64,000 nucleotides of DNA from CAVZYN01 sp963779515 (GTDB taxonomy: Bacteria > Pseudomonadota > Alphaproteobacteria > Rhizobiales > Hyphomicrobiaceae). Below the pieces are notes generated by a model. It had not been told where the DNA came from. It ran no database searches and was given only the letters and a program-made list of their open reading frames with translations. The stretch covers positions 434,001 through 498,000 of the forward strand of contig CAVZYN010000001.1 of the NCBI GenBank assembly GCA_963779515.1. The letters are read 5' to 3'. This document shows positions 19,505 through 28,506 of this stretch, piece after piece. A program made the position numbers and the translations under genes. Each line of letters begins with the position of its first letter. Position 1 is the first letter of the stretch.

Positions 19505-20010
19505 GATACGCCGACCTCGTCGTCGGCGGCGGGCGCACGCGCGGCAGGGCGCGTCAGGGTGCGCTTGGCCGGGAGCGCCTCGACATTGCGGATCAGCCGT
19601 CGTTTGACCTTGCCGAGCAAGTCTTGGAGTTGGACGGCCTCGCCGGACGAGAGGTCGGCGAGGGCATCATCGACGGTCGCCTCGGCAATTTTCCAGATGC
19701 GCTTGTGTACGCGCTCCGCTTCGGCCGTCAGATAGATCCGGTTGACGCGGCGATCGCCCTTCTGCACGCGCCGCTCGACCCAGCCCTTGGCCTCGAGACG
19801 ATCGATGAGGCGGCCGGCCGTTGCCTTTTCGACCTCCATCATATCGGCGAGTTCGGATTGCGACGCGCCCGCGTTCCGATGCAAGCGGGTCAGCACCATC
19901 CACTGGGCGCGGGTAAGGCCGAGTTTGCGCACACGCCGGTCGAAGGCCGTGCGCATCAGGCGCGCCGCGTCCGAGATCAGGAAGCCGATGTATTCGTCGG
20001 GGTTTGACAT
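19501..20010 (-). CDS. MarR-family transcriptional regulator
   Basis: 169 residues with the winged-helix core of MarR proteins: RRVRKLGLTRAQWMVLTRL, the recognition helix around QSELADMMEVEKATAGRLIDRL (about 60-80) and the wing KGDRRVNRIYLT. MarR proteins bind short palindromes as dimers and release them on binding phenolic or lipophilic ligands. It stands at the head of the efflux operon and divergent from the MFS pump, so control of both directions from the 78-bp gap is likely. Confidence 0.9.
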   Translation of the reverse strand: MSNPDEYIGFLISDAARLMRTAFDRRVRKLGLTRAQWMVLTRLHRNAGASQSELADMMEVEKATAGRLIDRLEAKGWVERRVQKGDRRVNRIYLTAEAERVHKRIWKIAEATVDDALADLSSGEAVQLQDLLGKVKRRLIRNVEALPAKRTLTRPAARAPAADDEVGVS

Positions 20011-20049
20011 GCAGAAGCGAGCGTAGTCCGCCGGCCATTGGTAAGCTAG

Positions 20050-20065
20050 GTTACAATTGCATAAC
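20050..20065. promoter_or_regulatory. Candidate MarR operator in the divergent efflux promoter
   Basis: GTTACAATTGCATAAC, with GTTA/TAAC ends and a CAATTG centre, sits in the 78-bp gap between marR and the MFS gene. A second half-site-like ATTGT occurs 6 bp to the right. The size and near-palindromy fit MarR operators. No binding evidence exists. Confidence 0.4.
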
Positions 20066-20088
20066 ATACCATTGTCAGAGGCATAACC

Positions 20089-21615
20089 GTGACAGCCGCC
20101 GCCGCCGCCGAGCACGCGCACAGTCTGACACCAGTACGGCGCTATATGATCCTCGCCGTCGCGGTGCTCGGGGCCTCCCTCTATGGCACCGCGCTGCTCA
20201 CCACGTCGACGATCCTGCCGCAGATGCAGGGCGCGCTGTCTGCGACCCAGGACGAGATCGCCTGGGCGATGACGTTCAACATCCTCGCCACAGCCATCGT
20301 AACGCCGATGACGGGCTGGCTGACGGCCCGGTTCGGCGCCAAGCAGGTGATGGTGTGGAGCATGTTCTGGTTCTCCATCGCGACGTTTCTCTGCGGCACG
20401 GCGCAGTCGCTCGAGATCCTGGTCTTGTGGCGCATCCTGCAAGGTGGCGCGGGCGCGCCGGTGGTGCCGCTGTCGCAATCGATCCTTCTCAACACGTTTC
20501 CGCGTGCCCAGCACAACATGGTTCTGTCAATCTTCGGCATGGCGGTGGGCGTCGCACCGGTGTTCGGTCCGGTTGTCGGCGGCTATCTGGCGGAGACCTA
20601 CAGCTGGCGGTGGTCGTTCCACATGCTGGTGCCGTTCGGGCTGCTCGGGTTCATCGGATTGCGGCTGGTGTTGCCGCCGGACCGAGAGCGTCAAAAAATT
20701 CAGCTGGATTGGACCGGGTTTCTAGCACTTGCCACCGCGATGGCCGGCATCCAATTGGTGCTCGCCCGCGGCGTCCGGTTGGATTGGTTCCAGTCGACCG
20801 AGATCGTGGTCGAGTGCATCGTCGCAGCCCTGGCATTCTATATTTTCATCGTGCATTGCCTGACCACCAAGGCATCACCGTTCCTCAATCTCAGGCTGCT
20901 GACTGATCGGAATTACGCGATCGGCCTCGTGCTGGTGACGATCTACGGCATGCTCAACTTCACGCCGATGGTACTGCTGCCGCCGCTGCTGCAGGAGCAT
21001 GTCGGATTTCCCGATGCGATCGTCGGCCAGGTGATCGGCGCGCGTGGTGCGGGCATGATGGCGGGGTTCATGATCGCGGGGTTGCTCAGCCGCATTGATC
21101 CGCGCGTCGGCATGGGGATTGGGTTTGCGCTGCACGCAGCGTCTGGATGGTGGATGGTCAGCCTCGATCTCAACGTTACCTTGCCGATGCTGATCGTGAA
21201 CAGCCTGGTGCAGGGGTTCGGCGTTGGGATCATTTGGGTGCCCATGTCGGTCGTGGCGTTTTCTACGCTCGCGCCGGAACACCGGGCGGAAGCGTCTGCT
21301 GTGTTTCATCTTCTGCGCAACATCGGCTCGAGCTTTTTCATCTCGCTGTCGATCGCAGAAATCGTGCGCACGAGCGGTGCCAATTTCAGCCGCATGACCG
21401 AGTTGATAAATCCCTACAACCCGGTGTTGTCGTTGCCCTGGTCTGCCGGCGCCTGGAATTTCGATACGGCTGCTGGCCTTGCGAAGGTTGCCAAAGAGAT
21501 CAACCGGCAAGCGTCGATGCTCGGTTACATGAACGCATTCTTGATGTATGCGGTGGCTTCGGCGTTCGCGGTGTTGCTTGTTCTGTCGGTCCGCCGCCAG
21601 CAGAAATCTGCGTAG
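20089..21615 (+). CDS. MFS multidrug efflux transporter, DHA2 (EmrB) family
   Basis: 508 residues with about 14 membrane helices. The signature of drug:H+ antiporters is present: WAMTFNILATAIVTPMTGWL in helix 2, the GWLTARFGAKQ loop motif A, and a motif C-like GVAPVFGPVVGGYL in helix 5. GTG 20089 is used, preceded by AGAGG. With the divergent HlyD protein it would form an EmrAB-type pump that exports hydrophobic toxic compounds; an outer-membrane channel gene is not seen here. Confidence 0.9.
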   Translation: MTAAAAAEHAHSLTPVRRYMILAVAVLGASLYGTALLTTSTILPQMQGALSATQDEIAWAMTFNILATAIVTPMTGWLTARFGAKQVMVWSMFWFSIATFLCGTAQSLEILVLWRILQGGAGAPVVPLSQSILLNTFPRAQHNMVLSIFGMAVGVAPVFGPVVGGYLAETYSWRWSFHMLVPFGLLGFIGLRLVLPPDRERQKIQLDWTGFLALATAMAGIQLVLARGVRLDWFQSTEIVVECIVAALAFYIFIVHCLTTKASPFLNLRLLTDRNYAIGLVLVTIYGMLNFTPMVLLPPLLQEHVGFPDAIVGQVIGARGAGMMAGFMIAGLLSRIDPRVGMGIGFALHAASGWWMVSLDLNVTLPMLIVNSLVQGFGVGIIWVPMSVVAFSTLAPEHRAEASAVFHLLRNIGSSFFISLSIAEIVRTSGANFSRMTELINPYNPVLSLPWSAGAWNFDTAAGLAKVAKEINRQASMLGYMNAFLMYAVASAFAVLLVLSVRRQQKSA

Positions 21616-21617
21616 AT

Positions 21618-22853
21618 CTATTGTCGCCGCGGCCCGCGCTTGAGATCCGGCGGCGTGGTCAGCCAGCGTCCGCCTGCGAGGCCCGTGGCGTAGCCTTCAT
21701 CGTAGAGTTGGGCCTGGTATTGCGGGTCGAATGCTTCCTTGGCGGTCGCCGCGAAGGTGTCGGGCACCGCGGCGAGACGGAACTCGGCGCCACCGTCGCG
21801 GGCATTGCGCCAGATCCGGAATACATCGTTCTTGTTCTGATACTTGGTCAGCGTCCACACAGCGCGCGTCGAGATGTTGATGGTCGTGGGCTTCACCGGC
21901 TCGTACTCGGCGCCGAACTTGCCGTTCTTGATGATAAAGACCCGGCGCACGGCGGGAGCATCGTAGAGTTTGTCGAATTCCTTCAGGTTGGTCTGGGCGG
22001 GCGTGATGAAGACCTCGCGGGTGACACCGCCGTCGACGTGCATCTCCTCGGCGGGACCCCGCTCGGTCTGCACCGGAATGTTGACCGGTGGGAATGCGCC
22101 GGGGATCGCCGCCGAAGCCAGGATGACCTTGCGGACGAGATCGAGCGCACCCGGATCGCGGCTGACCGCGATCTCGCCGATGTTCCAGATCATCGGCCGC
22201 TGGGCGTCGAGATTCGTAGTGCCGATCAGGAGCACGCGGCCTTTGCGGTACTCGGCGGCGATCGCACGCAGCATCCGTTGGTCGACGTACTTTGCAATGA
22301 GCGCCGCAAGGGGCGCCGTGTCGGCGAGCGACTGGCCGCCCAAGATGCCAGTGAAGATCTGAGATGTGATGATCTCGGACGTCTTGTACTCGGTCCAGAT
22401 TTCGCGCATGGCGTCGTCGTACGTGGGGCCGAGGTAGGCGAAAGGCGCGATGATGGCGCCGGCGCTCACGCCCGTCACCACATCGAACGTGGGCCGGCCG
22501 CCGTGCTTGCTCCAACCGGCCAGGAGGCCCGCGCCAAAGGCGCCGTCGCCGCCACCACCCGACAGTGCAAGATAGTCGACGAGGGGGCGGCCCTCCGCGT
22601 TGCGGCGCGCGTTGTTGGCACGGCCGAGGTTCGGCATCACGCGCTTGACGCCGGCAGCGATGTCGGCCGGCACCTCATCGCCAAAGAATCGAGCGGCGGG
22701 AATCCCAGGCACGGTGGCGGTGGCGGCGCTGCGGGCGTCGGCTGGCGCATTGCGCAAAGAGGCGACCGTGCCGCAACCACCGACAAAGACGGCGGCGGCG
22801 AGCACCGCGAACCAGAGAACCGAGCGACGCACCAGAGCAACCATACCGAGCAA
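21618..22853 (-). CDS. Patatin-like phospholipase, lipoprotein
   Basis: 411 residues with an N-terminal lipoprotein signal (lipobox ending GGC at about residue 27). The patatin fold is shown by the oxyanion loop LSGGGGDGAFGAG (about 97), the nucleophile motif GVSAG (about 128) and the dyad aspartate in HVDGGVTREV (about 273). It should hydrolyse lipid acyl esters at the envelope. The stop codon lies 2 bp from that of the convergent MFS gene. The start ATG could also be the internal Met at residue 4. Confidence 0.88.
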   Translation of the reverse strand: MLGMVALVRRSVLWFAVLAAAVFVGGCGTVASLRNAPADARSAATATVPGIPAARFFGDEVPADIAAGVKRVMPNLGRANNARRNAEGRPLVDYLALSGGGGDGAFGAGLLAGWSKHGGRPTFDVVTGVSAGAIIAPFAYLGPTYDDAMREIWTEYKTSEIITSQIFTGILGGQSLADTAPLAALIAKYVDQRMLRAIAAEYRKGRVLLIGTTNLDAQRPMIWNIGEIAVSRDPGALDLVRKVILASAAIPGAFPPVNIPVQTERGPAEEMHVDGGVTREVFITPAQTNLKEFDKLYDAPAVRRVFIIKNGKFGAEYEPVKPTTINISTRAVWTLTKYQNKNDVFRIWRNARDGGAEFRLAAVPDTFAATAKEAFDPQYQAQLYDEGYATGLAGGRWLTTPPDLKRGPRRQ

Positions 22854-23219
22854 CGCATCTCACATCGGCACGGTCCGAGCATGCTGCCCCCGCGCGTCAC
22901 CTTGATCGGTAGGCGGCGAACGCTGGCTCAGCAACCGCAGACGGCGTCGTGCTCGCAAACACCGCCTAGAAGTCGCCAATCGGCCACAGAGCTGATACCT
23001 GACCAAGACTTTTTGAGCTCTTGCACCCCGCGCGAAGGGAACCAAAATCCCATCCGCGCGGGCACTCGCAGAAAATGCGCGCACGATTTTTTCATCATGG
23101 TGACAATTTCTCTCTTTACTCAGGGGGCTGCGGACAGTATTTGACGTTTTTGTTGATAGGCGGCTTCTGCTGGTTCAAGCAGCGCCCTGGTCTGGTTCGA
23201 CTGGTGGAGGTCCCATGCG
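22854..23219 (+). promoter_or_regulatory. 366-bp non-coding leader before the polyamine operon, possible speF-type element
   Basis: No convincing gene lies in this gap. It holds the promoter of the patatin gene on the left. On the right is a long leader to the decarboxylase gene, with small hairpins such as CTGCT/AGCAG at about 23167-23182. Alphaproteobacterial ornithine decarboxylase genes are known to carry the structured speF RNA in such leaders. I could not fold or align it here, so the assignment rests on position and gene identity only. Confidence 0.35.
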
Positions 23220-24398
23220 ATGGATAAATTCCCGTCTGCCGCGGCGCTAATCGCCGCACGCAAGCCTGAGCGTCCCGTCCTCTGCTGGCGACCGCATGCC
23301 GCAGCCCGTGCGGCGCGGTTCTTCCTCGACAATTTCCCTGGCGACACGGCTTACGCCTACAAGGCGAACAGTTCGGTGTTCCTGCTCGGCGCGCTTTATG
23401 GCGCTGGCGTCCGGCACTTCGACGTCGCCTCGCTGCCCGAGATCGAGGACGCGGCAACCATTCCAGGCGCGACGCTCCACTTCATGCACCCCGTCAAGGC
23501 GCGCAACGCGATCCGCCGCGCCTACCACGAGTTCGGCGTGCGCTCGTTCTCGCTCGACCACGACGACGAACTGAAGAAGATCATCGAGGAGACCGACGGC
23601 GCCCGCGATCTGACACTCTGGGTCCGCATCTCCGTGCCGGCGACCAATTCCAAGATCCCGCTCGAGCGCAAGTTCGGCATCATCGGCGCGCGCGCGGCGA
23701 AGCTACTGGTGAAGACCCGTCAAGTCGCGAAGGAACTCGGCATCACCTTCCACGTCGGTTCGCAGACGGCGACGCCGCATGCCTACTCGAATGCACTGGA
23801 GGAGGTACGCAAACTGATCGTGAAGGCGGGCGTGCTGGTCGACCGCATCGACGTCGGCGGCGGCTTCCCCTCGATCTATGCCGACGAGCCGCCGACGCCG
23901 CTCATCGACTTCATGGGTGCGATCCGCGAAGGCATCGACAAGCTGCCGATCGGCGATCGTTGCCGCATAATGTGCGAACCGGGCCGCGCGCTCGTCGCGG
24001 AGGCGGAGAGCCTTGTCGTGCGTGTCGATGCGCGCAAGGGCGACCAGCTCTACATCAACGACGGCAGTTACGGCATGCTGTTCGACGCGGCCCACCTCGA
24101 GTGGTTGTTCCCCGTGCGCATGGTCGGGCAGAACGGCACGGAGGCGCTCGCCCCGTTCTCGTTCTGGGGGCCGACATGCAACTCGATGGACTACATGAAG
24201 GGACCCTTCATGTTGCCGGCCAAGATCAAGGAAGGCGACTACATCGAGATCGGCAACACCGGCGCCTATGGTCGTGCCATCGCCGGCCGATTCAATGGTT
24301 ACGGCGCCTACGACGAGGTGATCGTGCACGACGAGCCGATGCTGTCGATGTACACGGCCGAGCAAGCGCAAGCCATGCCGCAGCAGGCGAAAGCGTAG
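23220..24398 (+). CDS. Ornithine/lysine decarboxylase, fold type III (PLP)
   Basis: 392 residues of the alanine-racemase-fold decarboxylases. The PLP lysine is in YAYKANSS (about residue 48), the phosphate and ring contacts in HVGSQ, DVGGGFPSIY and CEPGRALVAEAE, and the C-terminal active-site cysteine lies in WGPTCNSMD. It would convert ornithine (or lysine) to putrescine (or cadaverine) in the cytoplasm. The downstream agmatinase begins 3 bp after its stop, so a polyamine operon is clear. The ornithine/lysine preference is not decided from sequence. Confidence 0.9.
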   Translation: MDKFPSAAALIAARKPERPVLCWRPHAAARAARFFLDNFPGDTAYAYKANSSVFLLGALYGAGVRHFDVASLPEIEDAATIPGATLHFMHPVKARNAIRRAYHEFGVRSFSLDHDDELKKIIEETDGARDLTLWVRISVPATNSKIPLERKFGIIGARAAKLLVKTRQVAKELGITFHVGSQTATPHAYSNALEEVRKLIVKAGVLVDRIDVGGGFPSIYADEPPTPLIDFMGAIREGIDKLPIGDRCRIMCEPGRALVAEAESLVVRVDARKGDQLYINDGSYGMLFDAAHLEWLFPVRMVGQNGTEALAPFSFWGPTCNSMDYMKGPFMLPAKIKEGDYIEIGNTGAYGRAIAGRFNGYGAYDEVIVHDEPMLSMYTAEQAQAMPQQAKA

Positions 24399-24401
24399 CC
24401 G

Positions 24402-25349
24402 GTGGCCAAGGTCAAACTCGACTACCTGTCCGGAGCCGAGAGTTTTCTCGATCCGCTCCGGAGCGACGCCGATCGTCCAAACGAAGCGAAGGCCGTGGTG
24501 ATCCCGTACGCGCTCGAAGCCTCCGTCAGTTATGGCGGCGGCACGGTGAAGGGGCCGGCCGCGATCATGGCCGCGAGCCACCAGCTCGAACTCTTCGACG
24601 AAGAGCTGTGGCGCGAGCCCTACGCCGACTACGGTATCGCCGCCCTCAAGCCGCCGAAGGTGCCGAGGTCCGTTCCGAAGGCGCTCGACCAACTCGAAGG
24701 GCTGGTCGGCGCGGTGCTCGATCTGGGGAAGCTGCCGTTCGTGCTTGGCGGCGAACATTCGCTGACGGCGGGCGCGATCAGGCCCTTCGCCAAGAGGTTC
24801 CAGGATCTGGTGGTGCTGCAGTTCGATGCGCACTGGGATCTGCGCGACGGCTATCTCGGCGAGCACTACAGCCACGCCGCCGCCATGCGCCGGGTGCTCG
24901 ATCAACCGGGCCACGAGCACATCCGGCTGGTCTCGGTCGGCATCCGCGCGTTCTCGACATCGGAGGCTGAGTTCTACACTGCCAACCGCGACCGCCTCGA
25001 TGTCCATTTTGGCAAAGATCAGGCGGCGTGGAACATCGATGAGATCGTCAAGCCGTTGCGTGGGCGCCCGATCTACGTGACGTTCGATATCGATGCGCTG
25101 GATGCGCACGTGATGCCGGCGACGGGGACGCCGGTGCCGGGTGGTCTTGGGTATCTGCACGCCCTTGCGATCCTGCGTCGCGCGGCCGAAGCGGGCACGA
25201 TTGTCGGCATGGATCTGGTTGAGTTCGCGCCGATCGCGGGTTTTCACGCGTATGACTTCATGGCAGCGCAGCTCGCCGCGAAAATGCTGAATTATGCCTG
25301 CTCCGGTACGGGTGTGCGGACGTGCCCGCCACGGCGCGCGAAAAAATAA
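24402..25349 (+). CDS. speB: Agmatinase (ureohydrolase family)
   Basis: 315 residues with every manganese-binding motif of the family: GGEHS (about 124), the DAHWDLRDGY segment (about 147) and FDIDALDAHVMPATGTP (about 230), then GMDLVEFAP. It should hydrolyse agmatine to putrescine and urea, giving a second route to the product of the upstream decarboxylase. GTG 24402 starts 3 bp after the decarboxylase stop. A related guanidino substrate is possible, but the context favours agmatine. Confidence 0.88.
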   Translation: MAKVKLDYLSGAESFLDPLRSDADRPNEAKAVVIPYALEASVSYGGGTVKGPAAIMAASHQLELFDEELWREPYADYGIAALKPPKVPRSVPKALDQLEGLVGAVLDLGKLPFVLGGEHSLTAGAIRPFAKRFQDLVVLQFDAHWDLRDGYLGEHYSHAAAMRRVLDQPGHEHIRLVSVGIRAFSTSEAEFYTANRDRLDVHFGKDQAAWNIDEIVKPLRGRPIYVTFDIDALDAHVMPATGTPVPGGLGYLHALAILRRAAEAGTIVGMDLVEFAPIAGFHAYDFMAAQLAAKMLNYACSGTGVRTCPPRRAKK

Positions 25350-25387
25350 CCGGAGACGCAACGCGGACTTGCCATTGTCCGGGTCCG

Positions 25388-26566
25388 ATGTTCTCTCTCA
25401 CGGACATGACGGATATTGCGGCAAAAAGAATTGTGAAGGGGTTTACGTGGCGCGGATTGGTCGCCGTCGCGGTTCTGTTTGCCGCGCTCGCAACGTGGGG
25501 CTTGTCCTATCTCGCTTTCAAAACTGCGGCACTGCAAAGCTTCGAGCACTGGACCAGCGACTGGCGCACGGCGCTGCTCGGCGACAAGCTCGGTTCACAG
25601 CACGACGACATCGCCGTCGTCATCGTCGATGACGAGGCGATCGCCGGCCAACCCTATCGCTCGCCGATCGATCGCGGCCTGCTCGCCAAAGTGGTGCAGG
25701 CCATCGACGGCGCCGGCCCCAAAGTGATCGGCATCGATATCCTCGTTGATCAGGCGACCGAGCCCGATAAGGATCGCGCCTTCTTGGACGCGATCCGCTC
25801 GGCCAAGAGCCGGATGGTGCTCGGTGGTGTCGACGAGCGCATTCGCCTGAAGCTGGAACAGCGTGCCTATCATCAAAAATTTATCGAGACCTCGGGCGCG
25901 GCCGCCGGTTATCTCAATCTGCGCTACGAGATCGATAAGGTCGTGCGCGCCGAGGCGGATCGCGCGCCTGGCGGCAAGCCCGAACGGAGTTTTGCAGCCG
26001 TGATCGCCGGCTCGAGTGGCGCCGATGTCGCACGGAGCGCCGGCCGCATCGCCTGGTTGCGGCCGCCCGACGACGGCTCCGATACGTTCCTGGTTCTGGC
26101 GGCCGGCGACCTGATCGCCGCGCCCACTGGCTCCGCTGCGCAGCTGACCCAACGTCTGCTGCAGCAACTCAAAGGCCGCATCGTGCTGATCGGCGGCGAC
26201 CTTTCCGATCAAACCGATCGTCACACGACTCCGCTCTCGAAGACTGGCGACGACGCCATGCCAGGCGTTCTTATTCACGCCCATCTCGTCGCGCAGTATC
26301 TTGATGGGCGGCGCTACCGGCGGCTCGCCGAACCGGCGGAGATGACGATCTTCTTCGCGCTGTCGTTCGTTGGTTTTCTGCTCGGGTGGCGGTTCGCGAG
26401 GTCGAACTTCATAAAAAGCAGCGGGCCGCTCGTAGGGTTGGCCATTGCCGACACCGCGCTGTTCTGGCGGTGGCGGATGACGTTGCCGGTGGCGGCGCCG
26501 CTGCTGGCGTGGGTGCTCGGTGTGTTTGTTGGCCGTGCGTACCGGTGGATCGGGCGTTGGTTATAG
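25388..26566 (+). CDS. CHASE2-domain membrane sensor protein
   Basis: 392 residues: one N-terminal membrane helix (about 21-43), an extracytoplasmic CHASE2 domain (about 50-310; IAVVIVDDEAIAGQPY, GPKVIGIDILVDQ, RIVLIGGDLSDQTDRHTTP, MPGVLIHAH) and three C-terminal helices, with no kinase, cyclase or other output domain after them. It therefore looks like a sensor without its own effector. The FecR-like protein begins 23 bp later and is probably its partner. ATG 25388 was chosen over earlier codons because of the position of the membrane helix. Confidence 0.82.
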   Translation: MFSLTDMTDIAAKRIVKGFTWRGLVAVAVLFAALATWGLSYLAFKTAALQSFEHWTSDWRTALLGDKLGSQHDDIAVVIVDDEAIAGQPYRSPIDRGLLAKVVQAIDGAGPKVIGIDILVDQATEPDKDRAFLDAIRSAKSRMVLGGVDERIRLKLEQRAYHQKFIETSGAAAGYLNLRYEIDKVVRAEADRAPGGKPERSFAAVIAGSSGADVARSAGRIAWLRPPDDGSDTFLVLAAGDLIAAPTGSAAQLTQRLLQQLKGRIVLIGGDLSDQTDRHTTPLSKTGDDAMPGVLIHAHLVAQYLDGRRYRRLAEPAEMTIFFALSFVGFLLGWRFARSNFIKSSGPLVGLAIADTALFWRWRMTLPVAAPLLAWVLGVFVGRAYRWIGRWL

Positions 26567-26589
26567 CAATGCGATTGAGGGAGAGACGG

Positions 26590-27303
26590 ATGTTCAAATT
26601 GATTGCTTTGGCGGCGAGCCTCTGCGTCGCCGTGTTTGCGGCGACGCCCGCGACGGCCGCGATCATGATCGTGTCGTCGGATGCAGCCGAGCTGAAGGCC
26701 GGTGTCGAACTCGCCGACAGCGCGCCGATCGACATTCCGTCAGGCGCCAAGGTCCGCATCATGCTGCCGTCGGGCAAGACCAAGCTGCTGACCGGACCGA
26801 TGAAGGGAACCGTCGCCGATCTGGTCAAAGGCGAACCGCTTGCTGAGGGCGTCTGGAACAAGGCCAAGGAATTCCTGCAGACGGGCGGCGTCGATCAATC
26901 GCAGAAGGGCGCGACGCGCTCCGTATTCGGCGGCGGCAATACAAAGTTTTCGTGGAGCGTGATCGCTCCTGCGACGACGGGCGATGTATGCATCGAGAAG
27001 GGCGCCGCAGTGACACTCGCGCGCGCGTTCACGTCGACCGCGACGGAGGCCGAGATCATCGACGGCGCGACTAACGCGCGCGCGCGCGTGGCATGGGCGG
27101 CAGGCGCCGCTGAAGCGCCATGGCCGGCAGCGTTCGCGCCCAAGGTCGGCACCGTCTACGAGGTGATCCCGCGCGAAGGTCAGCGCCGCCAGATCCGCTT
27201 GCGCTTCATCGATAAGGCTATGACCGACGACGAGAACGCGCTGCTCGCGCTGATCGAGCAGGGCTGCCGCGATCAGGTGCGGCTCTGGATCAGGCAGAAG
27301 TGA
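26590..27303 (+). CDS. Exported FecR-like protein
   Basis: 237 residues with a signal peptide (1-23, ending TAAI) and a beta-rich domain whose segment LKAGVELADSAPIDIPSGAKVRIMLPSGKTKLLTGP has the lay-out of FecR domains (entry strand, IPSGA turn, GP exit). A predicted disordered linker (about 95-115) and a second beta domain with one disulfide-capable Cys pair (DVCIE, EQGCRD) follow. CHASE2 and FecR proteins are often neighbours, which supports the assignment. Function is unknown. Confidence 0.6.
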   Translation: MFKLIALAASLCVAVFAATPATAAIMIVSSDAAELKAGVELADSAPIDIPSGAKVRIMLPSGKTKLLTGPMKGTVADLVKGEPLAEGVWNKAKEFLQTGGVDQSQKGATRSVFGGGNTKFSWSVIAPATTGDVCIEKGAAVTLARAFTSTATEAEIIDGATNARARVAWAAGAAEAPWPAAFAPKVGTVYEVIPREGQRRQIRLRFIDKAMTDDENALLALIEQGCRDQVRLWIRQK

Positions 27304-27357
27304 GCCCGCGCTTGACCATTTCGGCGATGGGCTCCCATCAGCATAAAACGCGCCCAC

Positions 27358-27386
27358 AATGCAACCAACGTCGCGATCAAGACACT
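27358..27386. repeat. Copy of a dispersed 29-bp motif
   Basis: This stretch in the 115-bp gap between the convergent FecR-like and TPR genes matches 25 of 29 bases of the right half of the inverted repeat at 36831-36859 (shared blocks AATGCAAC, TCGCGATC and GACACT). The left half of that repeat is not present here. It may be a remnant of the same palindromic element. Confidence 0.4.
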
Positions 27387-27418
27387 CGCCTGGAACCACG
27401 CTTCATGTGCCGCCCGGT

Positions 27419-28132
27419 CTACTTCAACAACGCCGTCAGCCGCGCGAGATTGTACTGCGCGACGGCATATCCCGGCTTGCACGCGACGGCGGCGCGGAAG
27501 TCGGCGAGCGCCTCGCGGCGCTGGCCGGCGCGCTCGTGGGCCTCACCCCGGTTGTTGAACGCACTAGCGTAGCCAGGGTTCATCCGGATCGCCTCGGTGA
27601 AGTCGCGGATGGAGGCTGCGTCGTTGCCCGCCGTTTTGTGGGCGACGCCGCGATTGTTGAAGGCCTGTGCAGTCGGCTCCAGTCCGATCGCGACACTGAA
27701 GTCCGCGATCGCTTTGTCGATCCAGCCGATTTTCAGTTCCGCGAGCCCGCGATTGTGGAAGGACGGCATGTGCGCCGGCTCCAAAGCGATCGCCGCGCTG
27801 AAATCGGCGATTGCGAGTGCCGCCTCGCCCATCTGGAGATAAAGCGCACCGCGATTGTAAAACGCGTTGACATAGCTCGGATCGAGCGTCAGCGCGCGCG
27901 TATAGCTCGTGCGCGCCGCCTCGGTCTCGCCGATCGTGTCATAGGCGTTGCCGAGATTGACGAGTGCGGCGGCCTTCTGATCAGTGCTGGTTTCGGGCGC
28001 GTGCACTAGCGCGGTGCACGCCTCCAAGGTGCGCTGCAGATCGAGCGTTTGCGTGCAGTCGTCGAAATTGGTGGCGGCGGCTGGAGTCGTTGCGAGGATC
28101 AAAGCGCAGGCGATGCTCAGTCGAATGGACAT
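27419..28132 (-). CDS. Exported tetratricopeptide-repeat protein
   Basis: 237 residues with a signal peptide (1-20, ATTPAAA) and five TPR units from about residue 52 to the end, each with the A-x3-NRG-x-A pattern (AFYNRGALY, SFHNRGLAEL, AFNNRGVAH, AFNNRGEAH). TPR arrays are protein-docking scaffolds; the partner is unknown. A cysteine pair (DDCTQT, LEACTAL) precedes the repeats as in other rhizobial proteins of this type. The 514 bp upstream hold its promoter and the methyltransferase tail remnant. Confidence 0.78.
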   Translation of the reverse strand: MSIRLSIACALILATTPAAATNFDDCTQTLDLQRTLEACTALVHAPETSTDQKAAALVNLGNAYDTIGETEAARTSYTRALTLDPSYVNAFYNRGALYLQMGEAALAIADFSAAIALEPAHMPSFHNRGLAELKIGWIDKAIADFSVAIGLEPTAQAFNNRGVAHKTAGNDAASIRDFTEAIRMNPGYASAFNNRGEAHERAGQRREALADFRAAVACKPGYAVAQYNLARLTALLK

Positions 28133-28283
28133 GACGCACTCCTATCAAATTGAAAATATCTATGGTCTGAATGTGAGGGCGCTGAATATGAGAGCCCGTC
28201 TTTCAATTGTTTGAGTATAGCGGGCAGCGATCCGCGCATGTTGTTACGTGCGGAACAGAACTGCAATCAATGTCGGGAAGACG

Positions 28284-28364
28284 TTACCGTGGTGTGGCCA
28301 GCGTATCTGTATGGCCGACGACCGCGCCCGTGCGCCGCGTCTCGAGCCAAGTCTCGACCGCCGC
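28284..28364 (-). pseudogene. Displaced 3' end of the methyltransferase gene
   Basis: These 81 bases are a second copy of the last 26 codons and stop of the methyltransferase gene at 29521-30354. The peptide is identical (start AAVETWLETRR, end LATPR). Five bases differ, all at third codon positions. The coding match ends at about 28364, so it is a tail without a gene. The rest of the 28133-28646 gap holds no convincing gene: it contains the TPR promoter and, at 28487-28506, a palindrome (GGCAATTT-CACC-AAATTGCC) that could be an operator for the genes to the right. Confidence 0.85.
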
Positions 28365-28486
28365 GGCCAGCACACGTCCATTGCGGTTCGTCGACACAAG
28401 CGGCCCGCTTCTCGCACTGATCCAGCGAGTTGCCGCCATCAGGTGGCCTCTGAACCCTGGCAGAAGTGATGCGGCCTCGAAAGACG

Positions 28487-28506
28487 GGCAATTTCACCAA
28501 ATTGCC
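28487..28506. promoter_or_regulatory. Palindrome upstream of the Fic locus
   Basis: Perfect 8-bp arms GGCAATTT and AAATTGCC with a four-base spacer, 140 bp before the small gene. AT-rich promoter-like sequence (TATATCT, CATAAT) follows at 28560-28575. Autoregulation of a toxin-antitoxin operon is one reading. Confidence 0.3.

Noticed and set aside
21147..23144. A 665-codon open frame on the plus strand
   Set aside because: It is antisense to the conserved patatin gene and partly overlaps the MFS gene in another frame. Long antisense frames are expected at this G+C content, and the product shows no recognisable domain.
23703..25361. A 552-codon open frame on the minus strand
   Set aside because: It is antisense to the decarboxylase and agmatinase genes, both of which carry complete active-site motifs.
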